A stretch of DNA of 64,000 bases from Alcanivorax sp. S71-1-4 (GCF_009846755.1 NZ_AQOR01000011.1:49041-113040); one strand, 5' to 3'. Positions 9,099-18,248 are shown, counted from the first letter of the stretch. The notes: generated by a model not told the origin, from the letters alone. Numbers and translations: made by a program.

Positions 9099-9127
9099 TT
9101 GTTCGCCCGTACAGGCTGGGCTATTCT
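9099..9127 (+). promoter_or_regulatory. Putative sigma70 promoter of the lipase gene
   Basis: TTGTTC, then 17 bp, then TATTCT, placing a transcript start about 80 bp before the lipase ATG. Both boxes are imperfect but the spacing is ideal. Confidence 0.5.
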
Positions 9128-9217
9128 GCGGGAAATGGATGCGACTACAACTTTCTTACGATAACAATCCATTCAATAACCACGACAACAAAACAGATGC
9201 TCCCGGGAGAGTACATA

Positions 9218-11533
9218 ATGAGAAACATAACCAAGGCTCTGGCCATGCTGCCTGTGCTGCCGCTGGCGCTGACCCTGCAGGGCTGCGGCAGCGACTCCAA
9301 GGTCCGCGTGGCTCAGCCCTCACAGGACCATTTGCTTTACCAGCCCGGTACTCATCCGCGCTTTGATCCCGGCGGCTCCGATCTGCCGTTCAACAATGAC
9401 CTGATTTTCCTTACTCCGGCAGGTTCGCAGGGTGCGGCGTTCGACGGCACCGCGAATATCTCGTCGCCCGCGAACCCGGTCATCACTGCAGTGAATGCGC
9501 TGGATGGTTTCTCCACCAATGCGCCGTTCGACATCCTGCTCAGTGGCAGCGTGGTCCCGGCCTCAGTGCTGCCAGGGCAGACTGTCTTCCTGCTGGAACT
9601 GACCAGCTCCGGCGAAGTGCTTGATCCGACCAACATCACCGGTGTGGCAGGCCTGGCGCCGATCAATGCGATGGCCGTGTCGGTGGATGGCGGGACCAAC
9701 AACGCCATTCGTATCACCCCGACCCAGCCGCTGAAAGCGAAGACCAAGTACCTCGCGTTCCTGACCAACAATATCGTCGACACCCAGGGTGAGCCGCTGA
9801 CCACCTCCTGGACCTACAACGCATTGCGCGGTGATTCCTTCAATGCAACCGGTTCCCTGGCCAGCGTCCGCAGCCTGGTCCGCGCATGGGACGGTATTGC
9901 CGGCGCAGCACTGGCGGGCCCCGGCGCTACGCCGGAACAGATTGCTGGCGCCACCGAGACGGTGGTGATTGCGTATACCTTCACAACGACTGATCCGACC
10001 ACGCCGCTGGTGGCCATGGCGGCACCGCGTGCTGCGCTGGTGCAGGCGATGATGGGCTTCGGCATTCCGCAAATGGATGCTGTGGCCAACGCGGGTGGGC
10101 TGAATGCCATGGGGTATCTGAGCACGCCGGTTGAGCGTGACCTCGGCATCTCCGCCATGACTGCGGTGGACCTGAATGTTCTGACCGGCGGCGCCTTGCC
10201 GGCTGACGTGGGCAGCCTCTACACCGGCTACATCAAGCTGCCTTACTATCTGGAGGCACCGCAGCAGGCTGGCGATACCGCCTATACGCAAAGTGCGTGG
10301 CAGGCCGACCCGACGCTGGGTTCCCTGTTGAGCGCGCAGTTGCCGGAAGGCACCGTGCTGCCGCCGGCAGACGTGGACGGCATGACCTACAACGTGACCT
10401 ACCGTTATCCCTTCGCAGGTCGCAAAGGCACCGAGTCCGTACCGCTGCAAGTGACCCTGCCGGATGATGTGGCCGGCTGTGCTACCACCTTCCCGAGTGG
10501 TCTTCCCGTTGTAATGGCGGTGCACGGTATTACCAGTGACCGTTCTTCCGTGGTTGCGCTGGCCCATGCGCTGGCAGGCCAATGTGTGGCCACCGTGGCC
10601 ATCGACCTGCCGCTGCATGGTGTGGAGCCGACCAGCGCCTTTGCCGCACTGAATGTGGAGAGTTCGTCGCTCATTCCTTTCGGCGCGCTGTATGGTGCTG
10701 ACGCACCGCGTGAGCGGTTCTTCAACGATCCGGGTGGCTCCGGCGCCCAGTTCATTAACCTGACCAACCTGATCAACACGCGCGACAACCTGCGCCAGGC
10801 TGTGATGGACCTGCTCAACCTGAACGCCAGCCTGGACGCACTGAGCGCCCAGCTTGATGGGCAAGGGCTGGGCGTGCTGGATACCTCCAGTATCAAGGTG
10901 GTAGGGGGTTCTCTCGGCGGGATGGTCGCCACAGTCATGACCACGGTGAACCAGATGGCGATCGGTGCCGAGATGCAGGCTTCCTTTACGTCCAATCTGC
11001 GTCCGATCAGTGGTCTGGTTGCCTCCGTGGCAGGGTCACAACTGACACAGATTCTGCTCAACTCTGATTCCCTTGGCCCGGTGATTCGTGGTGGTCTGCA
11101 GGCGGCGGGTGTTGTGCCGGGCACCACCAATTTCGAGCGGTTCATCTACGCAGCACAGAGCACGGTGGATTCGGCTGATCCGGTCAACTTTGCGGCCACG
11201 CTGGATGCACTGGGTGTGCCGGTACTGCTGCAACAGGTGAACGGTGATGCCGTGGTGCCGAACGACGCGCCGAACCTGCCGCTGGCCGGCACGGCGGGTC
11301 TGATTGATCTGCTCGGTGCAGTGCAGTCCGGTCCGTCCATGACGCCGGTCAACATGGCGGTGGCGCCGGGCGTCGTCAAAATGCTGAACGGTTCGCACAG
11401 CTCGCTGCTGGATCCAACGGCCAGCCCGACTGTGACCGCAGAAATGCAGACGCAAGTAGTGTCTTTCGTGCTGTCCTCCGGTGCCGGTGTGGCCGTGGGT
11501 GCCGCGTCAGCAGCGGATGTGGAAACACCGTAA
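9218..11533 (+). CDS. Surface or periplasmic lipoprotein lipase with bacterial lipase N-terminal domain (VolA-like)
   Basis: Large predicted lipase/esterase, 771 aa. The N terminus is a lipoprotein signal with the acylated cysteine at residue 23 (LALTLQGC; the -2 Gln is unusual). It is followed by an Ig-like N-terminal region of the bacterial virulence-factor lipase type and a C-terminal alpha/beta hydrolase domain. The nucleophile elbow is GGSLGG within VVGGSLGGMVATV, and VVMAVHGITSDRSS is a typical oxyanion strand. The family includes VolA of Vibrio, a surface lysophospholipase; the substrate here is unknown. Start is ATG 9218, preceded by GGGAGAG. The gene is monocistronic, with its own promoter and a strong terminator at 11553. 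Confidence 0.9.
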   Translation: MRNITKALAMLPVLPLALTLQGCGSDSKVRVAQPSQDHLLYQPGTHPRFDPGGSDLPFNNDLIFLTPAGSQGAAFDGTANISSPANPVITAVNALDGFSTNAPFDILLSGSVVPASVLPGQTVFLLELTSSGEVLDPTNITGVAGLAPINAMAVSVDGGTNNAIRITPTQPLKAKTKYLAFLTNNIVDTQGEPLTTSWTYNALRGDSFNATGSLASVRSLVRAWDGIAGAALAGPGATPEQIAGATETVVIAYTFTTTDPTTPLVAMAAPRAALVQAMMGFGIPQMDAVANAGGLNAMGYLSTPVERDLGISAMTAVDLNVLTGGALPADVGSLYTGYIKLPYYLEAPQQAGDTAYTQSAWQADPTLGSLLSAQLPEGTVLPPADVDGMTYNVTYRYPFAGRKGTESVPLQVTLPDDVAGCATTFPSGLPVVMAVHGITSDRSSVVALAHALAGQCVATVAIDLPLHGVEPTSAFAALNVESSSLIPFGALYGADAPRERFFNDPGGSGAQFINLTNLINTRDNLRQAVMDLLNLNASLDALSAQLDGQGLGVLDTSSIKVVGGSLGGMVATVMTTVNQMAIGAEMQASFTSNLRPISGLVASVAGSQLTQILLNSDSLGPVIRGGLQAAGVVPGTTNFERFIYAAQSTVDSADPVNFAATLDALGVPVLLQQVNGDAVVPNDAPNLPLAGTAGLIDLLGAVQSGPSMTPVNMAVAPGVVKMLNGSHSSLLDPTASPTVTAEMQTQVVSFVLSSGAGVAVGAASAADVETP

Positions 11534-11552
11534 TGTCCTGATTGATCCAGGC

Positions 11553-11588
11553 AAAAAAGAACCCCGCGTTATGCGGGGTTCTTTTTTT
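11553..11588. terminator. Intrinsic terminator after the lipase gene, also facing lpxH
   Basis: GAACCCCGC and GCGGGGTTC pair around a short TTAT loop, with an A run before and a T run after, so it can serve both convergent transcripts. Just beyond it GCGCAGCTTAA is repeated directly at 11590-11600 and 11610-11620. Confidence 0.85.
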
Positions 11589-11629
11589 GGCGCAGCTTAA
11601 AGTTTTTGTGCGCAGCTTAACGTGAAAAA

Positions 11630-12358
11630 TCAAAGATTGAAGCTTTCCAGCCGCAGGCCTTTTTCCTGATCTGCCACGATCTGCCAGCCCAGTGCTCCCC
11701 AGTCACCCAGTACCCACCGTACGGCAGGGCCGCTCTGCAAGGCCACGTCATGTACTGCCGGCCGATGCGTGTGGCCGTGGATGAGGTGCTGTACGCCAGC
11801 GTCTTCCATGACCCGAACCACTTCATCCGGTGTCACATCCATGATGTTCTGCGCCTTGTTCTCATTGTTCTGTTGGCTTTGCAGGCGCAGCATCTGCGCG
11901 ATCATGCGCCGCTGTGCCAGCGGTTTGGCCAGCATGTCTGCTTGCCAGGCCGGGTTGCGAACCTGGGCGCGGAATGCCATGTACTTCTCGTCACGGGTGC
12001 ACAGGCTGTCGCCATGCATCAGCAGGGCAGGGGTACCGTACAGGTCGACGACAGTCCCCTCGTCCAGCAGGGTGCCTCCGGTGGCGGTGGCAAAGGCGTG
12101 GCCGAGCAGAAAGTCACGATTGCCGTGCATGAAGAACAGGGCGCTGCCCGCGTCGCTGAAGGCGCGGAAAGCGGTAATGGCGTCCAGATTGAACGGGCTG
12201 TCATCGTCATCGCCAATCCAGGTTTCGAACAGATCGCCGAGCACGTACAGCGCATCACACTGGCCCGCATGGCGGGCCAGCAGTTGTTTCAGTGCATCGA
12301 GATGTTGCGGACGCTCGGCGTCCAGATGCAGGTCGGAAATGAACAGCGTATAGCTCAT
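11630..12358 (-). CDS. lpxH: UDP-2,3-diacylglucosamine diphosphatase LpxH
   Basis: Peripheral inner-membrane Mn-dependent hydrolase that cleaves UDP-2,3-diacylglucosamine to lipid X and UMP in lipid A synthesis, 242 aa. All calcineurin-like phosphoesterase motifs are present in order: SDLHL (8-12), GDLFE, GNRDFL, LMHGDSLC and HGHTHRP. Length and motif order match E. coli LpxH (240 aa). The start ATG overlaps the stop of the upstream cyclophilin gene by 4 bp, so the two are translationally coupled. The lpxH-cyclophilin neighbourhood is the usual one in pseudomonads. Confidence 0.97.
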   Translation of the reverse strand: MSYTLFISDLHLDAERPQHLDALKQLLARHAGQCDALYVLGDLFETWIGDDDDSPFNLDAITAFRAFSDAGSALFFMHGNRDFLLGHAFATATGGTLLDEGTVVDLYGTPALLMHGDSLCTRDEKYMAFRAQVRNPAWQADMLAKPLAQRRMIAQMLRLQSQQNNENKAQNIMDVTPDEVVRVMEDAGVQHLIHGHTHRPAVHDVALQSGPAVRWVLGDWGALGWQIVADQEKGLRLESFNL

Positions 12359-12972
12359 TGCGTGGTGTCTTTTTCCCCGGTTGTGTCGGGTGCGGCCTGT
12401 TCAGTGGCGCGCTGCGCGCTGCGTATTTCCACCGGGCGGTTCGGGACATCGCCCGCCGGCATGCCGTTCAGGGTGCCGCGGCCTGTTGGCAGGGCGCTGA
12501 TGCGATCCACCACGTCCATGCCTTCGACCACTTTGCCGAACACGGCGTAACCCCAGCCACCCGGGCTTTTGCCGCGGTGGTTCAGGTTGGTGTTGTTGAC
12601 GGTATTGATAAAGAACTGTGCCGTGGCGGAATGCGGATCACTGGTGCGTGCCATGGCAAGGGTGCCACGTTCATTGCGCAGACCGTTGTCGGCTTCATTG
12701 GTGACCGGCGTACGGGTTTCTTTCTGCTGATAGTCGCGGGTGAAGCCACCGCCCTGGATCATGAAGCGCGGGATCACGCGATGAAAGACAGTGCCGTCGT
12801 AGAAACCGTCGTCCACGTATTGCAGGAAGTTGGCCACCGTGGCCGGTGCCTTGTCCGGGTACAGTTCGATGACAATGGTGCCTTCCGTGGTCTCCAGCGC
12901 CACGCGCGGAGCGGTGTCGGCACTGGCGGCCAGTGGCAGCATCAGGGCCAGGGTCAGTAACAGGCGGCGCAT
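12355..12972 (-). CDS. ppiA: Periplasmic peptidyl-prolyl cis-trans isomerase A (cyclophilin)
   Basis: Cyclophilin catalysing proline isomerisation in the periplasm, 205 aa. A signal peptide (MRRLLLTLALMLPLAASA, cleavage probably at ASA-D) is followed by the cyclophilin core: [15 protein letters not shown] contains the catalytic Arg of FHRVI, and [13 protein letters not shown] and GYAVFGKVVEGMDVVD are conserved blocks. The last 20 or so residues (TEQAAPDTTGEKDTTQ) form a polar tail not needed for the fold. It is coupled to lpxH by a 4 bp overlap and lies next to a second, cytosolic cyclophilin gene (66 bp gap), pointing to a local duplication. Confidence 0.94.
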   Translation of the reverse strand: MRRLLLTLALMLPLAASADTAPRVALETTEGTIVIELYPDKAPATVANFLQYVDDGFYDGTVFHRVIPRFMIQGGGFTRDYQQKETRTPVTNEADNGLRNERGTLAMARTSDPHSATAQFFINTVNNTNLNHRGKSPGGWGYAVFGKVVEGMDVVDRISALPTGRGTLNGMPAGDVPNRPVEIRSAQRATEQAAPDTTGEKDTTQ

Positions 12973-13038
12973 GCGGTGTTCTCCCTTGCAGAAGTAAAGG
13001 CCGCGCGGGTCGCTGGCGGGCGCGCGCGCGGCGGCGTG

Positions 13039-13536
13039 TTATTCTTCGATCAGTTCGGCGCTTTCGATCAGTACCGTCTCGGTGGGCACATCCTGGTGGA
13101 AGCCCCGGTTGCCGGTGCTGACCGCCTTGATGCGGTTAACGACTTCCATGCCTTCCTCGATCTTGCCGAATACGCAGTACCCCCAGCCGTCCTGGGAACG
13201 CGACTTGTCCAGGAAGTGGTTGTCTACCACGTTGATGAAGAACTGGGCTGTGGCAGAATGAGGGTCGGAGGTACGGGCCATGGCAACGGTCCCGGTCTCG
13301 TTGGAGAGGCCGTTGGCGGATTCGTTGCGGATCGTTTCACGGGTGTGCTTCTGTTGCATGTCTTCGGTGAAGCCACCGCCCTGGATCATGAAATTGCTGA
13401 TCACGCGGTGAAAGATGGTCCCGTTGTAGAAGCCGTCCCTGACATACTGGGCGAAATTGGCCGCGGTTTCGGGGGCACGCTCGGTGTCGAGACTGATCAC
13501 AATGGTGCCGTAGGTGGTGTTCAGTGCGGCTTTCAT
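13039..13536 (-). CDS. ppiB: Cytoplasmic peptidyl-prolyl cis-trans isomerase B (cyclophilin)
   Basis: Soluble cyclophilin, 165 aa (E. coli PpiB 164). It has no signal peptide. Core motifs are [33 protein letters not shown] and [13 protein letters not shown]. The start is ATG 13536 because a perfect GGAGGA sits 7 bp upstream. An in-frame ATG at 13551 and longer openings would place coding sequence over that site. It is divergent from glnS with a 131 bp shared control region, the same arrangement as in Pseudomonas. Confidence 0.95.
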   Translation of the reverse strand: MKAALNTTYGTIVISLDTERAPETAANFAQYVRDGFYNGTIFHRVISNFMIQGGGFTEDMQQKHTRETIRNESANGLSNETGTVAMARTSDPHSATAQFFINVVDNHFLDKSRSQDGWGYCVFGKIEEGMEVVNRIKAVSTGNRGFHQDVPTETVLIESAELIEE

Positions 13537-13667
13537 CAAACCGTCCTCCATGCTTTGACTGACAGGGGGCGCACTGTACACTAGCGCCCCCGTTGACCGG
13601 AACTGTCCGGGCCGCTGGCGGACCCGTTTTCCGTATGTGCATCCTGCCACAGGACTCCTGAGATCGC

Positions 13668-15347
13668 ATGACAGATCGTGCCGAAATCCCGACCAATTTC
13701 ATCCGTCAGATCATTGATCGCGACCTGGCCGAGGGCAAGAACGGCGGCAAGGTGGTGACCCGTTTCCCGCCGGAGCCGAACGGCTACCTGCACATCGGCC
13801 ATGCAAAATCGATCTGCCTCAACTTCGGTATCGCCGCAAGCTATGGCGGGGCCTGCCATCTGCGTTTCGACGACACCAACCCGGAGAAGGAATCCGACGA
13901 ATACGTCGCGTCCATCAAACGGGACGTGGAATGGCTGGGCTGGCGCTGGGACGGCGAGGTGCGTTTTGCCTCGGATTACTTCGAGTTGATCCACGATTGC
14001 GCCGTCGCCCTGATCAACGCCGGCGTGGCCTACGTGGACACCCAGTCCCCGGAAGACATTGCCCGCCAGCGTGGCGATTTCACCCACCCGGGGCAGAACA
14101 GCCCGCACCGTGACCGTGCCGTGGACGACAACCTGGCGCTGTTCGCCCGCATGCGTGCCGGCGACTTCAACGAAGGCGAAGCGGTACTGCGTGCCCGCAT
14201 CGACATGGCCTCGCCGAACATGAACCTGCGCGATCCGGTGCTGTATCGCATCCGCAAGGTCAGCCACCACCAGACCGGCGATACCTGGTGCATTTACCCG
14301 ATGTACGATTTCACGCATCCGATTTCGGATGCCATCGAGGGGATCACCCACAGCCTGTGCACGCTGGAATTCGAGGCGCACCGGCCGCTGTACGACTGGA
14401 CGCTGGACAACCTGGCGGGTTTCCTGGCAAGCCGTGACAGGCTACCGGCACGCCCGCGCCAGTACGAGTTTGCCCGCCTGAACCTGAACTACACGGTGAT
14501 GAGCAAGCGCAAGCTCAAGCAACTGGTCGACGAAGGGCACGTGAACGGCTGGGGCGACCCGCGCATGCCGACCCTGTCCGGCCTGCGCCGGCGCGGTTAC
14601 ACACCGGAGGCGATCCGCCGTTTTTGCGATATGGCCGGCGTGGCCCGGGCGGACTCCACGGTCGACACGGGCATGCTGGAAGCGGCCATCCGCGATGACC
14701 TGAACGTGCATGCCCCGCGTGCCATGTGCGTGTTGCGGCCACTGAAACTGGTGATCGAGAACTGGCCGGCAGGGCAGGTGGAGCAGCTTCAGATAGCGAA
14801 ACACCCGCAAGACGAATCGATGGGCTTTAGGGATGTCCCCATGACACAGGAGATCTTCATTGATCGAGAGGATTTCCTGTTGGAGCCTGTCAGGAAAACC
14901 AAGCGTTTGGTGCTTGGGGACGAAATCCGTTTGCGTGGCAGCTACGTGATCCGCGCCAACGAGGTGCTGCGTGACGCCCAGGGCGAGATCACGGAAATCC
15001 GGTGCACGTATGATCCGGATACCCTGGGCAAGAACCCCGAGGGCCGCAAGGTGCGAGGCGTGATCCACTGGGTCTCGGCTGAGTACGGGGTGCCGTGCCA
15101 GGTGCGTCTGTACGACCGCCTGTTTACCGAGGCCAACCCGGATCGTGCCGAGCAGGGCTTTCTGTCCGTACTGAACCCGGACTCGCTGACGGTGCTGGAG
15201 GGGTGCCGCGTGGAGCCCGCGCTGGCTGGCGTGGCCCCGGAAGCCCGTTTCCAGTTCGAACGTGAAGGTTACTTCTGTGTCGATCCGGACAGCGGGGCGG
15301 GGGAGATGGTCTTCAACCTGACGGTGGGGTTGCGGGAATCCTTCTGA
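13668..15347 (+). CDS. glnS: Glutaminyl-tRNA synthetase
   Basis: Class Ic aminoacyl-tRNA synthetase that charges tRNA-Gln in the cytosol, 559 aa against 554 in E. coli. Signature sequences are [13 protein letters not shown] (HIGH at 42-45) and the KMSKS-equivalent VMSKRKL around residue 277. The catalytic Rossmann core is followed by the two C-terminal beta-barrels that read the anticodon ([20 protein letters not shown]). Its presence indicates direct charging of glutamine rather than only the GatCAB route. It is convergent with folD, separated by a 35 bp gap holding a GC-rich hairpin. Confidence 0.98.
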   Translation: MTDRAEIPTNFIRQIIDRDLAEGKNGGKVVTRFPPEPNGYLHIGHAKSICLNFGIAASYGGACHLRFDDTNPEKESDEYVASIKRDVEWLGWRWDGEVRFASDYFELIHDCAVALINAGVAYVDTQSPEDIARQRGDFTHPGQNSPHRDRAVDDNLALFARMRAGDFNEGEAVLRARIDMASPNMNLRDPVLYRIRKVSHHQTGDTWCIYPMYDFTHPISDAIEGITHSLCTLEFEAHRPLYDWTLDNLAGFLASRDRLPARPRQYEFARLNLNYTVMSKRKLKQLVDEGHVNGWGDPRMPTLSGLRRRGYTPEAIRRFCDMAGVARADSTVDTGMLEAAIRDDLNVHAPRAMCVLRPLKLVIENWPAGQVEQLQIAKHPQDESMGFRDVPMTQEIFIDREDFLLEPVRKTKRLVLGDEIRLRGSYVIRANEVLRDAQGEITEIRCTYDPDTLGKNPEGRKVRGVIHWVSAEYGVPCQVRLYDRLFTEANPDRAEQGFLSVLNPDSLTVLEGCRVEPALAGVAPEARFQFEREGYFCVDPDSGAGEMVFNLTVGLRESF

Positions 15348-15353
15348 GAAACG

Positions 15354-15377
15354 CCGGGCGCGGCCTGCGGCGCCCGG
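15354..15377. terminator. GC-rich hairpin between glnS and folD
   Basis: CCGGGCGC and GCGCCCGG form an eight-pair stem with a GGCCTGCG loop in the 35 bp gap between two convergent stops. There is no T tract on either side, so terminator function is tentative. Confidence 0.4.
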
Positions 15378-15382
15378 TCTGA

Positions 15383-16228
15383 TCAGCCGAGCGCTTTCTC
15401 GCCGGCTTCAAGTGTCTGAAAAATAAGTGTATTGATGGTCATTGGGCCCACGCCGCCAGGCACCGGGGTCCAGGCGCTGACGCGCTCTTTCAGCGGTCCC
15501 AGCTCGATATCGCCGACACCGCCCGGGTGATACCCGGCATCCACCACTACTGCGCCATCCTTGATCCAGTCCGCCTTGATGAACTCCGGCCTGCCCACGG
15601 CGCCAACCACCAGGTCCGCACGGCGAATGTGCCCTTCGAGGTCCTGCGTGCGGGAATGGCAGATGGTCACGGTGGCGTTGGCGCCGAGCAGCATCATGGC
15701 CATGGGTTTGCCGAGAATGGGGCTGCGGCCCACGACAACGGCGTGCTTGCCGGCCAGCGCAATGCCGTAGTGCTCCAGCAGGCGCATGATGCCTTTCGGG
15801 GTGGCGCAGCCATAGGCGTGCTCGCCCATGCTCATGCGGCCGAAGCCCAGGCAGGTCACGCCGTCGACGTCCTTCTCCAGGGCGATGGCATCAAAACAGG
15901 CGCGCTCATCAATCTGTGCAGGCACCGGGTGCTGCAACAGAATGCCGTGCACATCCGGGTTGTCGTTCAGGGCCTGGATCTGTGCCAGCAGTTCGTCAGT
16001 GGTGGTGCTGTCCGGCAGCTCCACCTTCAGGGATTCCATGCCGACGCGCTCGCAGGCGTTGCCTTTCATCTTGACGTACGTCGCCGAGGCGGGGTCGGCA
16101 CCGACCAGGATGGTGGCGAGAATCGGCGTGCTGCCTTGTGCGCGTTCGCGCAGCCGTACAACGCGTTCGCGCATTTCTGCTTCGAATTTCTGGGCCAGGG
16201 CCTTGCCATCGAGAACCAGGGCGCTCAT
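15383..16228 (-). CDS. folD: Methylenetetrahydrofolate dehydrogenase/cyclohydrolase FolD, divergent type
   Basis: Bifunctional enzyme interconverting 5,10-methylene-, 5,10-methenyl- and 10-formyl-tetrahydrofolate, 281 aa. The catalytic Tyr/Lys pair is in [12 protein letters not shown], the Rossmann NADP site is [17 protein letters not shown], and the C terminus has [14 protein letters not shown]. Two blocks differ from the usual proteobacterial FolD: the QLPLP loop is QHPVP, and the PCTPxG loop is GCATPKG. This looks like a distinct FolD clade in the position where Pseudomonas carries its ordinary folD. The start is ATG 16228. The open frame continues upstream through the tRNA genes and is not coding there. 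Confidence 0.93.
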   Translation of the reverse strand: MSALVLDGKALAQKFEAEMRERVVRLRERAQGSTPILATILVGADPASATYVKMKGNACERVGMESLKVELPDSTTTDELLAQIQALNDNPDVHGILLQHPVPAQIDERACFDAIALEKDVDGVTCLGFGRMSMGEHAYGCATPKGIMRLLEHYGIALAGKHAVVVGRSPILGKPMAMMLLGANATVTICHSRTQDLEGHIRRADLVVGAVGRPEFIKADWIKDGAVVVDAGYHPGGVGDIELGPLKERVSAWTPVPGGVGPMTINTLIFQTLEAGEKALG

Positions 16229-16376
16229 CGGGGTATCTATCTCCGGACAGGTCTGCGTGCGTGAATATGCTGAAGTGGCAGGTTGCCAGTGTTCCGGCGC
16301 TTGCGCGGCGGGATTCTCGCATGTCCGGGCGATGGTGTGCAAAATGCGTTCAGGCGAGAGACCGGGGTATTTCGCG

Positions 16377-16405
16377 TTGACGCTCCCGGGGGGCGCGAGT
16401 ATTAT
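16377..16405 (+). promoter_or_regulatory. Sigma70 promoter of the tRNA cluster
   Basis: TTGACG at 16377-16382, a 17 bp spacer and TATTAT at 16400-16405, about 25 bp before the first tRNA. This is a near-consensus promoter with a GC-rich stretch right after the -10, as in stringently controlled tRNA promoters. Confidence 0.75.
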
Positions 16406-16429
16406 GCCGCCTCGCTCGAGCTGTACGTT

Positions 16430-16506
16430 CGGGGTGTAGCGCAGCCTGGTAGCGCGCCTGCTTTGGGAGCAGGATGTCGGGGGTTCAAATCCCTCCTCCC
16501 CGACCA
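16430..16506 (+). tRNA. tRNA-Pro(UGG)
   Basis: 77 nt cloverleaf with encoded CCA. The anticodon stem is CCTGC/GCAGG around loop TTTGGGA, giving anticodon TGG. The acceptor strands CGGGGTG and CTCCCCG leave a U6-U67 mismatch where relatives have a pair. It is the first gene of a Pro-Arg-His cluster. Confidence 0.96.
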
Positions 16507-16539
16507 CTCTTTCCTCCGGGAAGTGGTGGCTCGCATGAT

Positions 16540-16616
<77 letters not shown>

Positions 16617-16681
16617 CCTCCAGCGCCGGGCAGTGACAGTATTCCCGTTCCGGGCGATGCCGGGAACATGACAGGTTAAAT

Positions 16682-16758
16682 GGTGGCTGTAGCTCAGTTG
16701 GTAGAGCCCTGGATTGTGACTCCAGTGGTCGCGGGTTCAAGTCCCGTCAGCCACCCCA
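16682..16758 (+). tRNA. tRNA-His(GUG)
   Basis: 77 nt including the extra 5' G typical of tRNA-His. The anticodon stem CTGGA/TCCAG surrounds loop TTGTGAC, anticodon GTG. The 3' CCA is encoded. It is the last gene of the cluster, followed by an intrinsic terminator. Confidence 0.96.
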
Positions 16759-16768
16759 TCGTCTCGAC

Positions 16769-16797
16769 AAACCCGCCTTCAGGCGGGTTTTGTTTTT
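16769..16797 (+). terminator. Intrinsic terminator of the tRNA cluster
   Basis: AAACCCGCCT and AGGCGGGTTT form an inverted repeat with a 2 nt centre, followed by TTGTTTTTT. Confidence 0.85.
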
Positions 16798-16846
16798 TGC
16801 GGCAGACCCATGCCGGGTTCATCTGGCCCCTGCGCACCCCATCCGC

Positions 16847-16852
16847 TATAAT
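16847..16852 (+). promoter_or_regulatory. Probable -10 box of the tig promoter
   Basis: A perfect TATAAT lies 79 bp before the tig start, after the tRNA terminator. No good -35 is visible at 16-18 bp. Confidence 0.4.
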
Positions 16853-16931
16853 CCGGCCCCTTTCCGGGGGCGCTGGCCGGTCTTGGCGCGCTGCCCGTCA
16901 CTGAATTGCCATACTTGTACAAGAGGAAGTT

Positions 16932-18248
16932 ATGCAGGTTTCTGTTGAAGCGACGTCTGGTCTGGAACGACGCCTGACCACGGGTGTACCCGCCGATAAA
17001 CTGGAATCCGCCGTGGCGGCGCGCCTCCAGGATGCCAGCAAGAACCTGCGCCTGGACGGCTTCCGTCCTGGCAAGGTGCCGATGGCCGAGATCAAGCGCC
17101 GTTTCGGCAAGGCCGTGCGCGCCGAAGTGCTGGATGAACTGATGCGTGACAGCTTCATCAAGGCTGTCCAGCAGGAAAAGATCGAGCCGGCAGGCATGCC
17201 GACCTTCGAGCCCACCGTCAACGAAAAGGGCAAGGACCTGGAGTTCGTGGCCACGTTCGAAGTGTACCCGGAAGTGAGCCTGGCGGCGTTCGACGCCATC
17301 GAGGTGGACAAGCCGGAAGCGGAGATCACTGACGCTGACGTCGACAAGATGATCGAGAGCCTGCGTGAGCAGCGTTCGACCTGGGAAGACAGCGATGCGG
17401 CGGCAGCCGAAGGCGACCGCGTCAATATCGACTTTGCCGGCACACTCGATGGCGAAGCCTTCGACGGCGGTACCGCGCAAGGGCAGAATCTGGTGCTGGG
17501 CTCAGGCCAGATGATCCCGGGTTTTGAAGACGGTATCGCCGGCATGAAAGCCGGCGAAGAAAAAACCATCGACGTGACGTTCCCGGAAGACTATCAGGCT
17601 GAAAACCTGAAAGGGAAAGCGGCGCAGTTTGCGATTACCGTCAACAAGGTCGAGCGCCGCAAGCTGCCGGAAGTGAACGATGAATTCATGGCACTGTTCG
17701 GTGTAAAAGACGGCGGAGAAGAAGCGTTCCGCGCTGAAGTGCGCAAGAACATGGAGCGCGAACTGAAAAATGCCGTGAAAGGCAAAGTCAAAGAGCAGGT
17801 CATGGGTGGCCTGGTCAAGCTGCACGAATTCGACGTGCCGAAATCACTGGTGAACGGTGAAGTGCAACGCATGCGCCAGCAGATGATGCAGCAGTTTGGT
17901 GGCGGCCAGCAGTTCGATGCCAGCATGCTGCCGGCGGAGCTGTTCAGCGAGCAGGCCGAGCGCAGTGTTCGCCTGGGGCTGGTGGTGCGCCAGATTCTCG
18001 AGCAGCACGAACTGAAAGCCGATGCCGATCGCGTGCGTGCGCAGGTGGAAGAGATCGCTTCCCAGTACGAACAACCGGAAGAAGTGATCAACTGGGTCTA
18101 CGGCAACAAGCAGCAACTGCAGCAGATCGAAGGTGCCGTGCTGGAAGAGCAGGTGGTTGAACTGGTGCTGGGCAGTGCAAAGGTCAGCAGCAAGAAAGTG
18201 GGCTATGAAGAAGCGGTACGTCCGGCCCAGCAAGGTCAGGAAGACTGA
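16932..18248 (+). CDS. tig: Trigger factor
   Basis: Ribosome-bound chaperone and prolyl isomerase that receives nascent chains at the exit tunnel, 438 aa. The N-terminal ribosome-binding domain carries the signature GFRPGKVP (about residues 45-52, E. coli GFRxGKVP). The middle FKBP-type PPIase domain includes INIDFAGTLDGEAFDGG and LGSGQMIPGFEDGI. The helical C-terminal arms finish with acidic and Gln-rich stretches. Start is ATG 16932 after AAGAGGAAG. It is followed by a terminator and then clpP, the standard tig-clpP-clpX-lon order. Confidence 0.98.
   Translation: MQVSVEATSGLERRLTTGVPADKLESAVAARLQDASKNLRLDGFRPGKVPMAEIKRRFGKAVRAEVLDELMRDSFIKAVQQEKIEPAGMPTFEPTVNEKGKDLEFVATFEVYPEVSLAAFDAIEVDKPEAEITDADVDKMIESLREQRSTWEDSDAAAAEGDRVNIDFAGTLDGEAFDGGTAQGQNLVLGSGQMIPGFEDGIAGMKAGEEKTIDVTFPEDYQAENLKGKAAQFAITVNKVERRKLPEVNDEFMALFGVKDGGEEAFRAEVRKNMERELKNAVKGKVKEQVMGGLVKLHEFDVPKSLVNGEVQRMRQQMMQQFGGGQQFDASMLPAELFSEQAERSVRLGLVVRQILEQHELKADADRVRAQVEEIASQYEQPEEVINWVYGNKQQLQQIEGAVLEEQVVELVLGSAKVSSKKVGYEEAVRPAQQGQED

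Noticed and set aside
15348..15382. cysS expected between glnS and folD from the Pseudomonas gene order
   Set aside because: Only 35 bp separate the two genes, so cysS is not here. It must lie elsewhere, and nothing in the window suggests a remnant.
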